From Toxorhynchites rutilus septentrionalis (taxonomy: Eukaryota > Arthropoda > Insecta > Diptera > Culicidae), in NCBI RefSeq assembly GCF_029784135.1, contig NC_073745.1, positions 245,051,624 to 245,115,623 of the forward strand: a stretch of DNA of 64,000 nucleotides, read 5' to 3'. Position numbers and translations under genes: made by a program. The notes below the pieces were generated by a model. That model was not told the origin of the DNA and did no database searches. It saw only the letters and a program-made list of their open reading frames with translations. Below are positions 1 through 11,423 of the stretch, one piece after another (the stretch's first letter is position 1; each line of letters opens with the position of its first letter).

Positions 1-592
1 GCGTGCTGGTCGAAAGTGCTAGGAGAACACACAATGTATCGGCAGCAAATTCAATCAAAGAGTGAGGTATTCAAGCTCCTCTAAACACTACCACTACTGC
101 AGTGAAAAGTGTTGTAATTTACTTGAATACCAGCTGAACCCAGCAATTTGATTACAGTTTACTAGCATAGAATACACATTAAAAACTTATCCTTTTAGCG
201 TCGATCACATAAATGATTTTACTGGTGCTAATCGTCGCGATAAAAAATTTTAACAGCACTTTGTTTCCACAAATTTTACCACTGATTATGCACAAGAAAA
301 AAACAACAACCGAACCCAAGAAGTAAACAATTTTTTATCAAAATTAATTACTATTTGTGAATACAAGAAATGAAAAAAAAATGTTACATCAATTACATGA
401 TGATAACTAATAACCCGACATAAGTTTATGAACCGATAATATACAATAATATACGATAATATACGATAATATATAATAACAAAATCAATAACAGAACAAT
501 CACTTTTCATACGACTATTTTCTCTTTTCTATTATTTTTTGAGAAGTTTTGGTTTTCTCCATTGTATTGACGCGGAACACGCTTGCATTGCC
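1..592. other. AT-rich upstream intergenic DNA, no gene seen
   Basis: This is noncoding sequence upstream of the first cuticular gene. Around 436-480 there is a short imperfect array of an ATAATATAC-like unit. Open frames here are short and low-complexity. I see no recognisable transposon ends. Any more distal enhancer of the 767 gene would lie here, but nothing in the sequence identifies one. Confidence 0.5.
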
Positions 593-658
593 AAATCGAT
601 TTCTAACCAATTTGTCAACCATAAGAATGACTTTATGCGAAGGTCTTATCGAAAGAGC
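593..658 (+). promoter_or_regulatory. Conserved upstream block shared with the CPR gene at 10359
   Basis: About 66 bp here match, base for base at most positions, the block at 10977-11039 read on the minus strand. Shared words include AATCGATTTCTAA, CAATTTGTCAA, CATAAGAAT and TATGCGAAGG. Both blocks end 27-29 bp upstream of the TATA box of their gene, in the same orientation. Conservation in noncoding DNA at a fixed distance from the promoter suggests a cis-regulatory module duplicated with the gene. The bound factor is not known from sequence. Confidence 0.6.
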
Positions 659-684
659 TGGAGAATAATGCATAACTGAATAAG

Positions 685-723
685 ATATAAGTTAGCGCAT
701 AGCAGAATCATTCGGCATCAGTT
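685..723 (+). promoter_or_regulatory. Core promoter: TATA box and initiator
   Basis: ATATAA at 685-690 (context AAGATATAAG) is followed by the arthropod initiator TCAGTT at 718-723, about 31 bp downstream. The start codon of the cuticular gene follows at 767, giving a 5' leader of about 47 nt. The same TATA context occurs at the 10359 gene. Confidence 0.65.
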
Positions 724-766
724 CCCTTTCAGCATCTCAATCGAGTAGATCCAAACAGTATACACC

Positions 767-1303
767 ATGTTCAAGGTCTGTTGAAATTGTGTGATTTATT
801 GTACATTGTCGTAAAATAATCTAATCTGTTCACTTCAGCTGATTATAATTTCCGTAGTTGTTCTTGGGGTCGCCGTCTCGGCTCACTGGGACGGTGGCTA
901 CGGAGGTCATGAGCATAAGGATCATCACGCTTATCCAAAGTACAAATTCGAGTATGGTGTCAAGGATCACAAGACGGGAGACAACAAGCAACAATGGGAG
1001 CATCGTGATGGAGATGTTGTGAAGGGTCAGTACTCCCTTTATGAACCGGATGGAACCAAGCGCATTGTGGAGTATACTTCCGACAAACACAACGGATTCC
1101 AGGCTCACGTGAAGCGGGTTGGACACGCTCATCATCCCCAGGTGTATGGACATCATGAGGGCGGATTTGGCGGAGGATCGTCGTACGGACACGGTCATGA
1201 ACACGGACACAAACACGGATTCGGGGGAGAATCATTTAACGGAAAACATAGCTCTGGGCATGCTACCAGCTACGCCAACTTCAATCTCTATTCTCATCAT
1301 TGA
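767..1303 (+). CDS. RR-2 cuticular protein (CPR family), gene 1
   Basis: Two exons: 767-775 (Met-Phe-Lys) and 839-1303, with a 63-bp GT-AG intron at 776-838. The 157-residue product has a signal peptide of about 18 residues ending AVSA, then HWDGGYGG and the RR-2 chitin-binding domain (Pfam Chitin_bind_4) at about 36-95. Landmarks are [32 protein letters not shown] and [11 protein letters not shown]. The tail is Gly/His-rich ([11 protein letters not shown]) and ends SHH. RR-2 proteins are secreted by epidermal cells and bind chitin, typically in rigid cuticle. The start was chosen because the MFK micro-exon is shared by all ten CPR genes here. AATAAA lies at 1337-1342. The closest paralogue is the gene at 10359. 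Confidence 0.93.
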
Positions 1304-1342
1304 TATTGCCGTTTGACTTGAAATGTAAATTCTAAAAATAAA

Positions 1343-1991
1343 CCAATTTGTAATAGATGCCGTTCATTGCTTTATTTCTCCTAAAATCATATCCCACAAT
1401 CTAAAAAAATGGAAATTACATCCTGTCCCTAAAAACATGATTTTTTTTGACTCATCATAGTGTTTCAATAAAAAATCTCGACACAATTTTTTTAATCATT
1501 TTTTTTTTTTGATCCAATGGAAATTTATGATTTGTAGAACATATATTAAAGTTTCCAAGCGAACCAAAATTATAGGATTGATAATTATATGGCACCGCGA
1601 GTGAAGTGAGATGGTTTGAGTCACAGTATTCCAGAAGGCGAATGGCGTGACTGTATTTATCATAACATGAGACTTCATGTCGTGTCCTGTTCTGTCATCT
1701 ACTCGGGTGTGAAATAGGAGCCAAAAAAATAAGGTAACTTTCAGAATGAAGCAAGTTATGTTCTTATGAAATTGTCCTAAGATTATTACAAATTGGTTTT
1801 AATTACAGATGGGTAAAACAGTTCACTTTGATGAACGGTTCAGTCACTGACCGTTCATCCAAGTGAATCAGTTCTTTTGAATCGTTCATTCGCTCTACCG
1901 TTCAACGGTAATAAATACAATATAGAATGTTAGCTGGAACCCAACATCAATAGACAGTTATTCATTGATATCGTTGGATTGGATAGGATTT
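1343..1991. other. Intergenic DNA with a possible hAT-like end
   Basis: Mostly AT-rich noncoding sequence. At about 1809-1915 the stretch beginning CAGATGGGTAAAACAG, followed by inverted GAACGGTTCA/TGACCGTTCA words, resembles ends of hAT-type MITEs common in insects. No matching second terminus or target duplication was found, so this is a weak call. Nothing else is recognised. Confidence 0.3.
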
Positions 1992-2353
1992 TTTGACATA
2001 GGACTATGTCTTTGATTTCTATTTCTATATTTCTATATGACTATAGTAACTCTACGATTCATGAGAAGTTTTCAAACGCATATTACTCAAAATTGTTATC
2101 GCGACATATGTTGTGTTATATACCATTGGACAGGAAATTTATCCAGCATTTTTTTTTTTTTGCTCAAAACATGAACAGTGAATATATTAAAAAAAAGTTA
2201 ACAATTTGACAATTCAAATAGGTATGTTTTTCCGATTTTACTAGCCTCGTTTTCCCCCACAACGCAACGAAAAATATTTTTGCCTACAATTAGGCGTTAG
2301 CTCATAATGTTATTAGATGCGTATTATGAATTATTCTCGATTGGCCGATAATA

Positions 2354-3650
2354 AAGGGTGTGTCACATCAAATTGCATCACGAAAAAAATGCTGTAGAAA
2401 TTCGCCCAGTAGACCGATCCTTTTGAAAATTTTAGACAGTAAAAAAAAACTGTTAAGCAACTTTTGGCATTTTCTTTTTATTCATACTTCGAGCCCAAGC
2501 CCGTATGCTCGCACCTTCCTCTTTACCCCGTCCATAAGGTTCTGTACAACGTCAGGTTGTAGTTTTTTTCGAACAGAAATCCATTTTCTCTTGAAGTCCG
2601 CCTCCGATTTGACAACTTTTGGGTTCTTCCGGAGGGCCTGCTTCATAATCGCCCAATATTTCTCTATTGGGCGAAGCTCCGGCTCGTTGAGCGGGTTCAT
2701 TTCCTTTGGCACGAAGGTGACCCCGTTGGCTTCGTACCACTCCAACACGTCCTTTGAATAGTGGCACGAAGCGAGATCCGGCCAGAAGATGGTCGGGCCC
2801 TCGTGCTGCTTCAATAATGGTAGTAAGCGCTTCTGTAGACACTCCTTAAGGTAAACCTGCCCGTTTACCGTGTCGGTCATCACGAAGGGGGCGCTCCGCT
2901 TACCGCAAGAGCAGATCGCTTGCCACACCATGTACTTTTTGGCAAACTTGGATAGTTTCTGCTTGCGAATCTCCTCCGGAACGCTGAATTTGTCCTCTGT
3001 GGAGAAGAACAACAGGCCCGGCAGCTGACGAAAGTCCGCTTTGACGTAGGTTTCGTCGTCCATTACCAGGCAATGCGGCTTCGTCAGCATTTCGGTGTAC
3101 AGCTTCCGGGCTCGCGTCTTCCCCACCATGTTTTGCCTTTCGTCGCGGTTAGGAGCCTTCTGAACCTTGTATGTATGCAGGCCCTCCCGCTGCTTGGTCC
3201 GCTGGACGAATGAACTTGACAAATTCAGCTTATTGGCGACATCCCGGACCGAACTTCTCGGATCACGTCTAAACTGCTTAACTACGCGCTTGTGATCTTT
3301 TTCACTGACGGAGCATCCATTTTTGCCGTTCTTCACCTTCCGGTCGATGGTTTGGTTCTCGAAGTATCATTTTAGTACTCTGCTGACCGTGGATTGGACG
3401 ATTCCCAGCATCTTACCGATGTCCCGATGTGACAACTCCGGATTCTCGAAATGAGTGCGCAGGATTAATTCACGACGCTCTTTTTCGTTCGACGACATTT
3501 TTCCAAATTTACGAAAAATTGACAGTGAAGCATGGCCTACGTGATCTATACACTCTTATCTGATTATAAGCGAAAGCTGAAGATATAATTCCTAAAAATT
3601 TAATTTCTACAGCGTTTTTTCCGTGATGCAATTTGATGTGACACACTCTT
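2354..3650 (-). mobile_element. Tc1/mariner-like DD37E element, copy A
   Basis: A 1297-bp element with terminal inverted repeats starting AAGGGTGTGTCACATC (left) and the inverted equivalent at 3635-3650, flanked by TA at 2352-2353 and 3651-3652. The right end has one change, ACACTCTT for ACACCCTT. It is inserted in repeat X. The unoccupied repeat at about 44060 reads GCC-TA-TTACC at the corresponding position, which confirms the TA target site. It carries one transposase gene on the minus strand. Confidence 0.9.
2482..3498 (-). pseudogene. DD37E mariner transposase with one in-frame stop (copy A)
   Basis: The reading frame starts at ATG 3496-3498 and would encode 338 residues, the usual full length for this family. 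Residues 1-43 carry an N-terminal helix-turn-helix (SHRDIGKMLGIVQSTVSRVL). Codon 44 is TGA (3367-3369). The remaining 284-residue frame is open and contains the catalytic triad: MDDETYVK, FWPDLASCHYS and RPIEKYW, with 37 residues between the second Asp and the Glu, hence DD37E as described for mosquito ITmD37E elements. Copy B carries the same TGA, so the lesion predates their duplication. Unless the stop is read through, it should be inactive. Confidence 0.88.
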
Positions 3651-4116
3651 TAGGCATCTATCAGTTGTCGGAATCAATGGAAGGATGATTTAGGAATGAT
3701 CTTGAATTTGATATTGGATGATTTCACTCTATACTCCCCAAAGATTTCACGAGAGCCTGGCTCAAAAGGTTAAACGTCGATAGAAATTTTATTAGATTGA
3801 AGTGCTCAATTCACGTTTAACGTGTAGGTCTTGCTACTAACAATTTATGGAGTTGTGGTCTAGGATGTCATTATATCGAGCATGTTTTTTGGTTATGTAA
3901 AGAATGCAATTAATGAATTTAACCGGCTGCTGATTTAGAAGTTCCAAAAGGTATACTCACGCATATGTTCATGACTTCCATTTGATTTATCTAAAAAGAC
4001 GAAAATACAAATTATGAATAATGAAAAAACTCAAATACAATTAATGCAATTAATACACACAATTACAGTCCTATGTCAAGATCGCGTCCGTGCCTCTGGG
4101 CCCAGACGCATCAACT

Positions 4117-5600
4117 TTTTTTATTCGCATGGGTTTTGAATTTTTTGAAATTTAGTGGGGAAAACCAAGGTGCCCTTTCTTTAAAAGTTGTAAACTGTAT
4201 GTGAAAATATGTTGATCGACCGCCAATAGTATACGTATGAATTTGATGCGCCCAAAATATGTGCAATTTTTTACATTTTCTGTTAGGACAAAACACAAGA
4301 CTCATGGTTCTCGTGTTTTGTCATAAACTTAAGTTGTTCAAATAGGTACTGTGGCACGCAACTTTTAACAATTTTGAAAAAGTTTATGCATGTACGATAC
4401 ACATAAAATTTGGTGAAACTACACCCTAATAAAGTGCTATGTAAGTGTGAAACACTGGAATATATCGATAAATTGTAAACATATCTTACACATGAGTTCA
4501 AAGCAACTCTTAGTCTGTTGAGTGCAGCCGCGGAATCATTAGTGTAAATGAAATCTCCGTACAAAAAAAAAATTAGGAAGAATCAACGACTTCAATAATT
4601 CGCTGTAGATCTTACCACATTGAGAATTGATCCCATGACAAATTAGATGTAGAAATAACACCCAGATTATTGTGTTTATTGACATATTCAACAACTTGTC
4701 CATCAAAAATTAATGGAGGTAGTGTAGGTGTAGTTTTCTGTTTGCAAATAAGCATTGCTTTCGGATTCACTGAAAGTATGTTTGTCCGGGATCATTGCAG
4801 AATATTCCTCAAGTCATGATTGATTTTTCTAACCATGTCCGCCAACATTAACATTAACGGGAGCGCACAAATATATTTGGACGGCGTCGGCAAACATATG
4901 AATTGAGCAAAACTCGAGAGTATATGGTCGTTAATAAAAAGCGAAAATAATAGTGGACCTAGGATTGAACCTTGAGGTACACCTGATTCCATATAGCCGA
5001 AAGGAGACATCATTCCATTATAGAACACTGCTTGACTTCGTCCAGATGAATAAGATCTATTTAGGTTGGCAGAATTTTGTGAGAAATTGAAGAAGTTAAT
5101 TAACTTATTAACGAGTTTGCAATGTGACACTCGCTCAAAGGCTTTAGCGAAATCAATCAGAAGTAGAATAGCAATGCCTTTTTTGTCAATCGCACGAGCT
5201 ATGTCGTCATGTACTTTGATTAATGCGATATGTGTGCTATGATAAGTACTAAAAACCGGATTTTAATGGATGCAGAAGATTATTATCATTAACATATTTC
5301 GAAATTTGAAACTTGATCATCTTTTCGAAAACTTTCGAGAAAGCACATAAAATACTGATGGAGCGTAGATTATTCACAGAAGAACAATTTCCCTTTTTTT
5401 TTGTTGGTATAATCATACCTCTTTTCAAGCTTTTGAATAGACTGACGAGGAAATTATACTATTAAAAAAAACAGTTTATGTAGGGTAAAAGCCAGCGGAA
5501 GAACAATTTCTGTAAAACATAATGGGAATATTATCCGAACCAACAGCATTGGATTTAATTGAAAAAATTGATTCTATAATTTCCTAGTCTAGAATATCTC
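4117..5600 (-). pseudogene. Degenerate non-LTR retrotransposon reverse transcriptase
   Basis: Minus-strand reading recovers RT blocks in order: LLIDFAKAFERVSHCKL (motif A, about 5145-5185), GVPQGSILGPLLF (motif B, about 4960-5000) and FADAVQIYL in a shifted frame (motif C, about 4875). The second catalytic Asp of motif C is Ala. Farther on come LPPLIFDGQVVEYVNK (about 4700) and the C-terminal block NRLRVALNSCVRYVYN (about 4500) with LLGCSFTKFY. Frameshifts and stops separate the blocks, so it is dead. The part from 4620 to 4117 is duplicated inverted at 5873-6380. No 5' endonuclease region was identified. Confidence 0.8.
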
Positions 5601-5655
5601 GAAAACAAAACCATTGAAGTTTGAATGAAGCGAAATAGAAGATGTATTGGAAGTG

Positions 5656-5872
<217 letters not shown>

Positions 5873-6843
5873 ATGTGGTAAGATCTACAGCGAATTATTG
5901 AAGTCGTTGATTCTTCCTAATTTTTTTTTTGTACGGAGATTTCATTTACACTAATGATTCCGCGGCTGCACTCAACAGACTAAGAGTTGCTTTGAACTCA
6001 TGTGTAAGATATGTTTACAATTTATCGATATATTCCAGTGTTTCACACTTACATAGCACTTTATTAGGGTGTAGTTTCACCAAATTTTATGTGTATCGTA
6101 CATGCATAAACTTTTTCAAAATTGTTAAAAGTTGCGTGCCACAGTACCTATTTGAACAACTTAAGTTTATGACAAAACACGAGAACCATGAGTCTTGTGT
6201 TTTGTCCTAACAGAAAATGTAAAAAATTGCACATATTTTGGGCGCATCAAATTCATACGTATACTATTGGCGGTCGATCAACATATTTTCACATACAGTT
6301 TACAACTTTTAAAGAAAGGGCACCTTGGTTTTCCCCACTAAATTTCAAAAAATTCAAAACCCATGCGAATAAAAAAAGTTGATGCGTCTGGGCCCAGAGG
6401 CACGGACGCGATCTTGACATAGGACTGTAATTGTGTGTATTAATTGCATTAATTGTATTTGAGTTTTTTTCATTATTCATAATTTGTATTTTCGTCTTTT
6501 TAGATAAATCAAATGGAAGTCATGAACATATGCGTGAGTATACCTTTTCGAACTTCTAAATCAGCAGCCGGTTAAATTCATTAATTGCATTCTTTACATA
6601 ACCAAAAAACATGCTCGATATAATGACATCCTAGACCACAACTCCATAAATTGTTAGTAGCAAGACCTACACGTTAAACGTGAATTGAGCACTTCAATCT
6701 AATAAAATTTCTATCGACGTTTAACCTTTTGAGCCAGGCTCTCGTGAAATCTTTGGGGAGTATAGAGTGAAATCATCCAATATCAAATTCAAGATCATTC
6801 CTAAATCATCCTTCCATTGATTCCGACAACTGATAGATGCCTA

Positions 6844-8140
6844 AAGGGTGTGTCACATCAAATTGCATCACGGAAAAAACGCTGTAGAAATTAAATTTTT
6901 AGGAATTATATCTTCAGCTTTCGCTTATAATCAGATAAGAGTGTATAGATCACGTTGGCCATGCTTCACTGTCAATTTTTCGTAAATTTGGAAAAATGTC
7001 GTCGAACGAAAAAGAGCGTCGTGAATTAATCCTGCGCACTCATTTCGAGAATCCGGAGTTGTCACATCGGGACATCGGTAAGATGCTGGGAATCGTCCAA
7101 TCCACGGTCAGCAGAGTACTAAAATGATACTTCGAGAACCAAACCATCGACCGGAAGGTGAAGAACGGCAAAAATGGATGCTCCGTCAGTGAAAAAGATC
7201 ACAAGCGCGTAGTTAAGCAGTTTAGACGTGATCCGAGAAGTTCGGTCCGGGATGTCGCCAATAAGCTGAATTTGTCAAGTTCATTCGTCCAGCGGACCAA
7301 GCAGCGGGAGGGCCTGCATACATACAAGGTTCAGAAGGCTCCTAACCGCGACGAAAGGCAAAACATGGTGGGGAAGACGCGAGCCCGGAAGCTGTACACC
7401 AAAATGCTGACGAAGCCGCATTGCCTGGTAATGGACGACGAAACCTACGTCAAAGCGGACTTTCGTCAGCTGCCGGGCCTGTTGTTCTTCTCCGCAGAGG
7501 ACAAATTCAGCGTTCCGGAGGAGATTCGCAAGCAGAAACTATCCAAGTTTGCCAAAAAGTAAATGGTGTGGCAAGCGATCTGCTCTTGCGGAAAGTGGAG
7601 CGCCCCCTTCGTGATGACCGGCACGGTAAACGGGCAGGTTTACCTTAAGGAGTGCCTACAGAAGCGCTTACTACCATTATTGAAGCAGCACGAGGGCCCG
7701 ACCATCTTCTGGCCGGATCTCGCTTCGTGCCACTATTCAAAGGACGTGTTGGAGTGGTACGAAGCCAACGGGGTCACCTTCGTGCCAAAGGAAATGAACT
7801 CGCCCAACGCGCCGGAGCTTCGCCCAATAGTGAAATATTGGGCGATTATGAAGCAGGCCCTCCGGAAGAACCCAAAAGTTGTCAAATCGGAGGCGGACTT
7901 CAAGAGAAAATGGATTTCTGTTCAAAAAAACTACAACCTGACGTTGTACAGAACCTTATGGACGGGGTAAAGAGGAAGGTGCGAGCATACGGGCTTGGGC
8001 TCGAAGTATGAATAAAAAGAAAATGCCAAAAGTTGTTTAATAGTTTTTATTTTACTGTCTAAAATTTTCAAAAGGATCGGTCTACTGGGCGAATTTCTAC
8101 AGCGTTTTTTCCGTGATGCAATTTGATGTGACACACCCTT
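6844..8140 (+). mobile_element. Tc1/mariner-like DD37E element, copy B
   Basis: A 1297-bp element with perfect-looking AAGGGTGTGTCACATC termini in inverted orientation, flanked by TA (6842-6843 and 8141-8142). It is nearly identical to copy A. The right flank does not match the X repeat seen beside copy A, so this end marks a rearrangement breakpoint rather than a simple insertion. Confidence 0.88.
6996..8011 (+). pseudogene. DD37E mariner transposase, copy B, three lesions
   Basis: Same 338-codon gene as copy A, from ATG 6996. It shares the TGA at codon 44 (7125-7127). It has two further private lesions: TAC to TAA at 7560-7562, just before MVWQAICSCGK, and loss of one base near 7922-7930 that shifts the frame before the C terminus. 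The residue at the DD37E glutamate is Val (RPIVKYW for RPIEKYW). Clearly inactive, and more decayed than copy A. Confidence 0.88.
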
Positions 8141-8142
8141 TA

Positions 8143-8287
8143 GTAAAATCTTTTACTGAAAAGATATCATAAATTTTTTTTCATGAATTGATGATTCTCG
8201 ATGAACCACTGGGCAGTTTCGAAAACTTGATTAAATTCTGTACAAGAAAAAATTATTGCCCTAAACGCTGCAAATAAAACTGTTATT
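8143..8287. other. Short intergenic stretch, nothing recognised
   Basis: AT-rich sequence between the outer end of mariner copy B and the foldback repeat starting at 8288. No match was seen to the flank of copy A. Confidence 0.4.
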
Positions 8288-9784
8288 GACGAATTATATG
8301 AAAACTCGTCTTAGGAGTTGGCAGCACCATCTGAGATATCAGAACAACGTTGAGAGTGTAAAGACATTGGTCATTTAAGCAACTTTGCATAATTGAAATA
8401 TACAAAAAAGAGCTAGACTACTTTTGGACAAGGACCAAAATCTTGAAAACTATAATACCTCTGAAAATATGATCAAAGAATGGTATGTAGGAATTAGGAT
8501 TTTCTGAAAAAAAAAATACCAAATTCAAAAAAATACACTGTTAAATAATTCAAAATTGAAAATTATTTTCCTCAAAAACGTAAGGTTTTAATTTTCTTCA
8601 AAAAAATATGAAAAGACTTGCAGCTTCCCACAAGTCATCTGTAAAACGAAGAAGGACCCCGTTAATTTTTTTAAATAATAATTTTCTCATGTTTTCTTTC
8701 AAAAAATAACAATTAATCCAAATTTTGATTAAAGTCAAATAACAATGTAGTGCATTCGACACAGTTTAAGATCTTATCAAAATATGAGCTTTTGTAGAAG
8801 ACGTCAACTTAATATCTTTTATAGTTCCTGGAATTTATGGCGTTTCTGTATGGAGACTCCTGAAAAAATATGTTTTACTCGTAACATTTTTGTGTGTAAA
8901 TTCTAACGTTTAAAATGTTCTTGACATGTTTCTAAATATAAAAAGGTTTGCGAAACGTTTTAATCGCGACAATTTACGCATACAAATGTTGCGAGTTAAG
9001 CATTAGTAGTAATTTTTTCAAAGAAATGTTGAAAAGGGTTGTTGTTAGGAAAACTGTTTTCCCTGTAGCAGTGTCCTTTTTCTGATGTATAGGTGACTTG
9101 TTGGTAATTATATGGGCTATTATAACTAATTATAACTTTTTTTTCAATTTTCAAAATAATTTTGTTTTAATGAAACTTCTTTTTTAAATTTGTTTCATAT
9201 ATTTGATTGAAAACTTAAATAATTTCTTCCATTTCATTATTTAACTATATATAAAATAATTTTAATTTTAGAAACAACTTTCAATGAATTTTTTTTAATT
9301 TGTTTTATATATTTGATTAAAAACTTGAGTAATTTCCTTCATTTCATTATTAAACTAACATTTTGTAGGTCTTATAGCTATTGAGTTGTTATTTCTAGAA
9401 AAAAGTTTCAAAAAATTCAAAATTTCAAATTTCAAACATCACTTAGAAACTAAAAGAACTGTAACATGTTGGTTGAAAAAGTAGAAAATTATTTACGTTT
9501 TCTTTAAAAAATATCAATCAAATTTGAAAGAAAATCATTCTCTATTTCCAACTTCAAAATTTCAATTTCATTTATTTTTCAGTGTAATTTAAAAAAATGA
9601 AATTTCAATCAATTTTCTCAATTTTCTACATTTCATCCTTTCATCCATTTCAAAAAGTAGCTCAATTTATTGTTGTATATTTCAACTATGCAAAGTTGCT
9701 TAAATGACCTTTACACTCATAACGTGTCACTTCAATTTGAGATATCACTGCCAATGGCCAGTCGAGTTGGCATGCAATTCGTAT
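8288..9784. repeat. Foldback repeat W (copy 1)
   Basis: The two ends are inverted relative to each other. The left has AGTTGGCAGCACCATCTGAG, then GTGTAAAG and CATTTAAGCAACTTTGCAT. The right has the complement (ATGCAAAGTTGCTTAAATG, CTTTACACTCATAACG). The interior is AT-rich with further internal palindromy near 8870-9010. Related sequence occurs at 42921-43582 plus 46707-47534, and a central fragment at about 61640-62110. No transposase gene was seen, so this is a nonautonomous element of unknown superfamily. Confidence 0.65.
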
Positions 9785-10312
9785 ATTGGTCCTTTTTTTA
9801 AATTGTTGTTGTGGAAAATTTCAATAAATTTTCATTCGTCGAAGTTATAATTTGACCTTGTACTTACTTTAATCAAGTTTTCAAAAGTAACGGTTTGCTG
9901 AGCGAGCATCATTTAATAAAAAATTGTTCTACCAAAGCCTCAGAAAAGAAACAAAAAATCGAATTAATTTCAATGAAGATTTTAGTTCATGTCCAACGAA
10001 TTCACAATGTTTGATAGGCATCATAGATTATCAAAAATAATGATGGGATTATATATTAAGCTTTACCTCATCATAGCATTGATTCATAGTGTATTGTTGT
10101 GCCAATGTTGTAGCAGAAATGCATACAATACAGTTGAGTGAATTATCAACAGCTGAACAATGTCTGACATAACAGCACCAAATAATAAATTGTAAACAAT
10201 AAACAGATGAAGCAACCATCTCCATGTCTGCTATGTGTGAAACACAAGGGACTCAGCCAACATATATTTGTAAATACAAATCCTAATTTAATGATTACTA
10301 AAGCCGTTTTTT
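9785..10312. other. Intergenic DNA, nothing recognised
   Basis: AT-rich noncoding DNA downstream (3') of the minus-strand CPR gene at 10359. Its polyadenylation signal AATAAA (plus-strand TTTATT) lies at 10313-10318. No ORF of interest and no clear repeat ends. Confidence 0.45.
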
Positions 10313-10358
10313 TTTATTTCAAAGTTTAACAAACTCCAGTAAATGTAATTCACATATT

Positions 10359-10874
10359 TCAGTGATGCGAATAGAGATTGGAGTTGGCGTAGCTAGTGGC
10401 ATGTCCATCATGATGTTTTCCATGGAATGATTCTCCTCCCACGAATCCATGTCCATGTTCGTGTCCGCCAAATCCACCCTCGTGACCGTGTCCATACACC
10501 TGCGGGTGATGAGCGTGTCCAACCCGCTTCACGTGAGCCTGGAATCCGTTGTGCTTGTCGGCAGTGTACTCTACAATGCGTTTGGTGCCATCCGGTTCGT
10601 AAAGGGAGTACTGACCCTTCACAACATCTCCATCACGATGCTCCCACTGTTGTTTATTATCTCCCGTTTTGTGGTCCTTGACGCCGTACTCGAATTTGTA
10701 CTTTGGATAAGTGTGATGGTCCTTATGCTCATGACCTCCGTAGCCACCGTCCCAGTGAGCCGAAACGACCACTCCAAGAACAACAACAGACAACACAATC
10801 AGCTGAAGAAAACAGATTAGAGAATTTTACGATACTGTGGAACAAACTTTACAATTTTAACATACCTTAACCAT
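10359..10874 (-). CDS. RR-2 cuticular protein (CPR family), gene 2
   Basis: Exon 1 is 10866-10874 (Met-Val-Lys), the intron 10803-10865 (63 bp, same length as in gene 1) and exon 2 10359-10802. The product has 150 residues: signal peptide to about residue 18, RR-2 domain at about 36-95, then a Gly/His tail ending ANSNLYSHH. The mature protein differs from gene 1 mainly in the tail, making the two the closest paralogues in the window. It is divergently paired with the gene at 11424: the two start codons are 549 bp apart and the intergenic space holds both core promoters. AATAAA is at 10313-10318 (minus). Confidence 0.93.
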
Positions 10875-10911
10875 GGTGAATGGATCTACTCGATTGAGTG
10901 ATTGAAATAAA

Positions 10912-10948
10912 TCTGATGTCCTACGATACTTTAGAAAGACCATTTATA
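10912..10948 (-). promoter_or_regulatory. Core promoter of gene 2
   Basis: On the minus strand, TATAAA (10943-10948, in context AAGATATAAATG) precedes the initiator TCAGA (10912-10916) by about 31 bp. The leader to the ATG is about 40 nt and contains TCGAGTAGATCCA, a word also present in the leader of gene 1. Confidence 0.65.
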
Positions 10949-10976
10949 TCTTATTTGGATACCAATCATTCCACTG

Positions 10977-11039
10977 CTGTTTCGATTAGGCCTTCGCATA
11001 CAGTTATTCTTATGTTTGACAAATTGATTAGAAATCGAT
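10977..11039 (-). promoter_or_regulatory. Conserved upstream block shared with gene 1
   Basis: Reverse-strand counterpart of 593-658, with the same order of words ending about 28 bp before the TATA box. It lies inside the 549-bp intergenic region shared with gene 3, whose own proximal promoter does not contain it. This suggests the block serves gene 2 rather than both genes. Confidence 0.6.
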
Positions 11040-11342
11040 TCACCTGAATGATCGAATTCTAGCGTGCTGAGCGTTATTTGAAACGCTGAGAGTTATAGGA
11101 GGGAAAGAGTTGTAGCTAATAATGAGCACTGAATTTCGCATCAATTTGTTACAGGTGTGGTTCAATTATAACAGCTTAATTCAATACAATTCGGAACGAT
11201 ATTGAATGAACTGGTTGGTTTTCAGCATATCGTGACCGGAAAACGAGTTTTGATTAAATTAAAACAAATTCATTTTTCAATCATTTGTTTGATTTGAAAC
11301 TACATCGCAGTGCATTAGTTGAAAGAAACACTAATCGAAATT

Positions 11343-11380
11343 GTATAAATTCATCAACAGCAGATACGTTGACCATCAGA
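11343..11380 (+). promoter_or_regulatory. Core promoter of gene 3
   Basis: GTATAAAT at 11343-11350 is followed by the initiator TCAGA at 11376-11380. The start codon is at 11424. I see no copy of the gene 1/2 upstream block in this orientation. Confidence 0.6.
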
Positions 11381-11423
11381 GAACATTTTCTGTTCGAACC
11401 AAGAGGATCAAAACAACTCAAAT

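Larger units (their letters stand above)
1992..4080 (-). repeat. TTGACATAGGACT-ended repeat (copy X1), split by a mariner
   Basis: The outer ends are TTTTGACATAGGACTATG at about 1992 and, inverted, CAGTCCTATGTCAAG at about 4066-4080. A second copy without the mariner lies at about 43631-44418; the two align end to end once 2354-3650 is removed (about 790 bp each). No coding potential was recognised. The end motif is shared with the larger repeats at 36681, 44486 and 50514. Superfamily unknown. Confidence 0.6.
2352..4620. repeat. Left arm of a 2.27-kb inverted duplication
   Basis: This arm is the reverse complement of 5873-8142 with only scattered differences. It carries mariner copy A, part of repeat X and the C-terminal end of a reverse transcriptase. 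The 1.25-kb spacer (4621-5872) holds the rest of the reverse transcriptase relic and a (TA)n tract. The outer limit of the arm coincides with the TA next to the mariner end; the inner limit is at ACCACAT (4620). Confidence 0.9.
5873..8142. repeat. Right arm of the 2.27-kb inverted duplication
   Basis: Reverse complement of 2352-4620. It contains the inverted RT C-terminal segment (about 5929-6380), the first part of repeat X (about 6416-6841) and mariner copy B. Unlike the left arm, repeat X does not resume after the mariner: identity ends at the TA at 8141-8142, exactly beyond the transposon terminus. Confidence 0.9.
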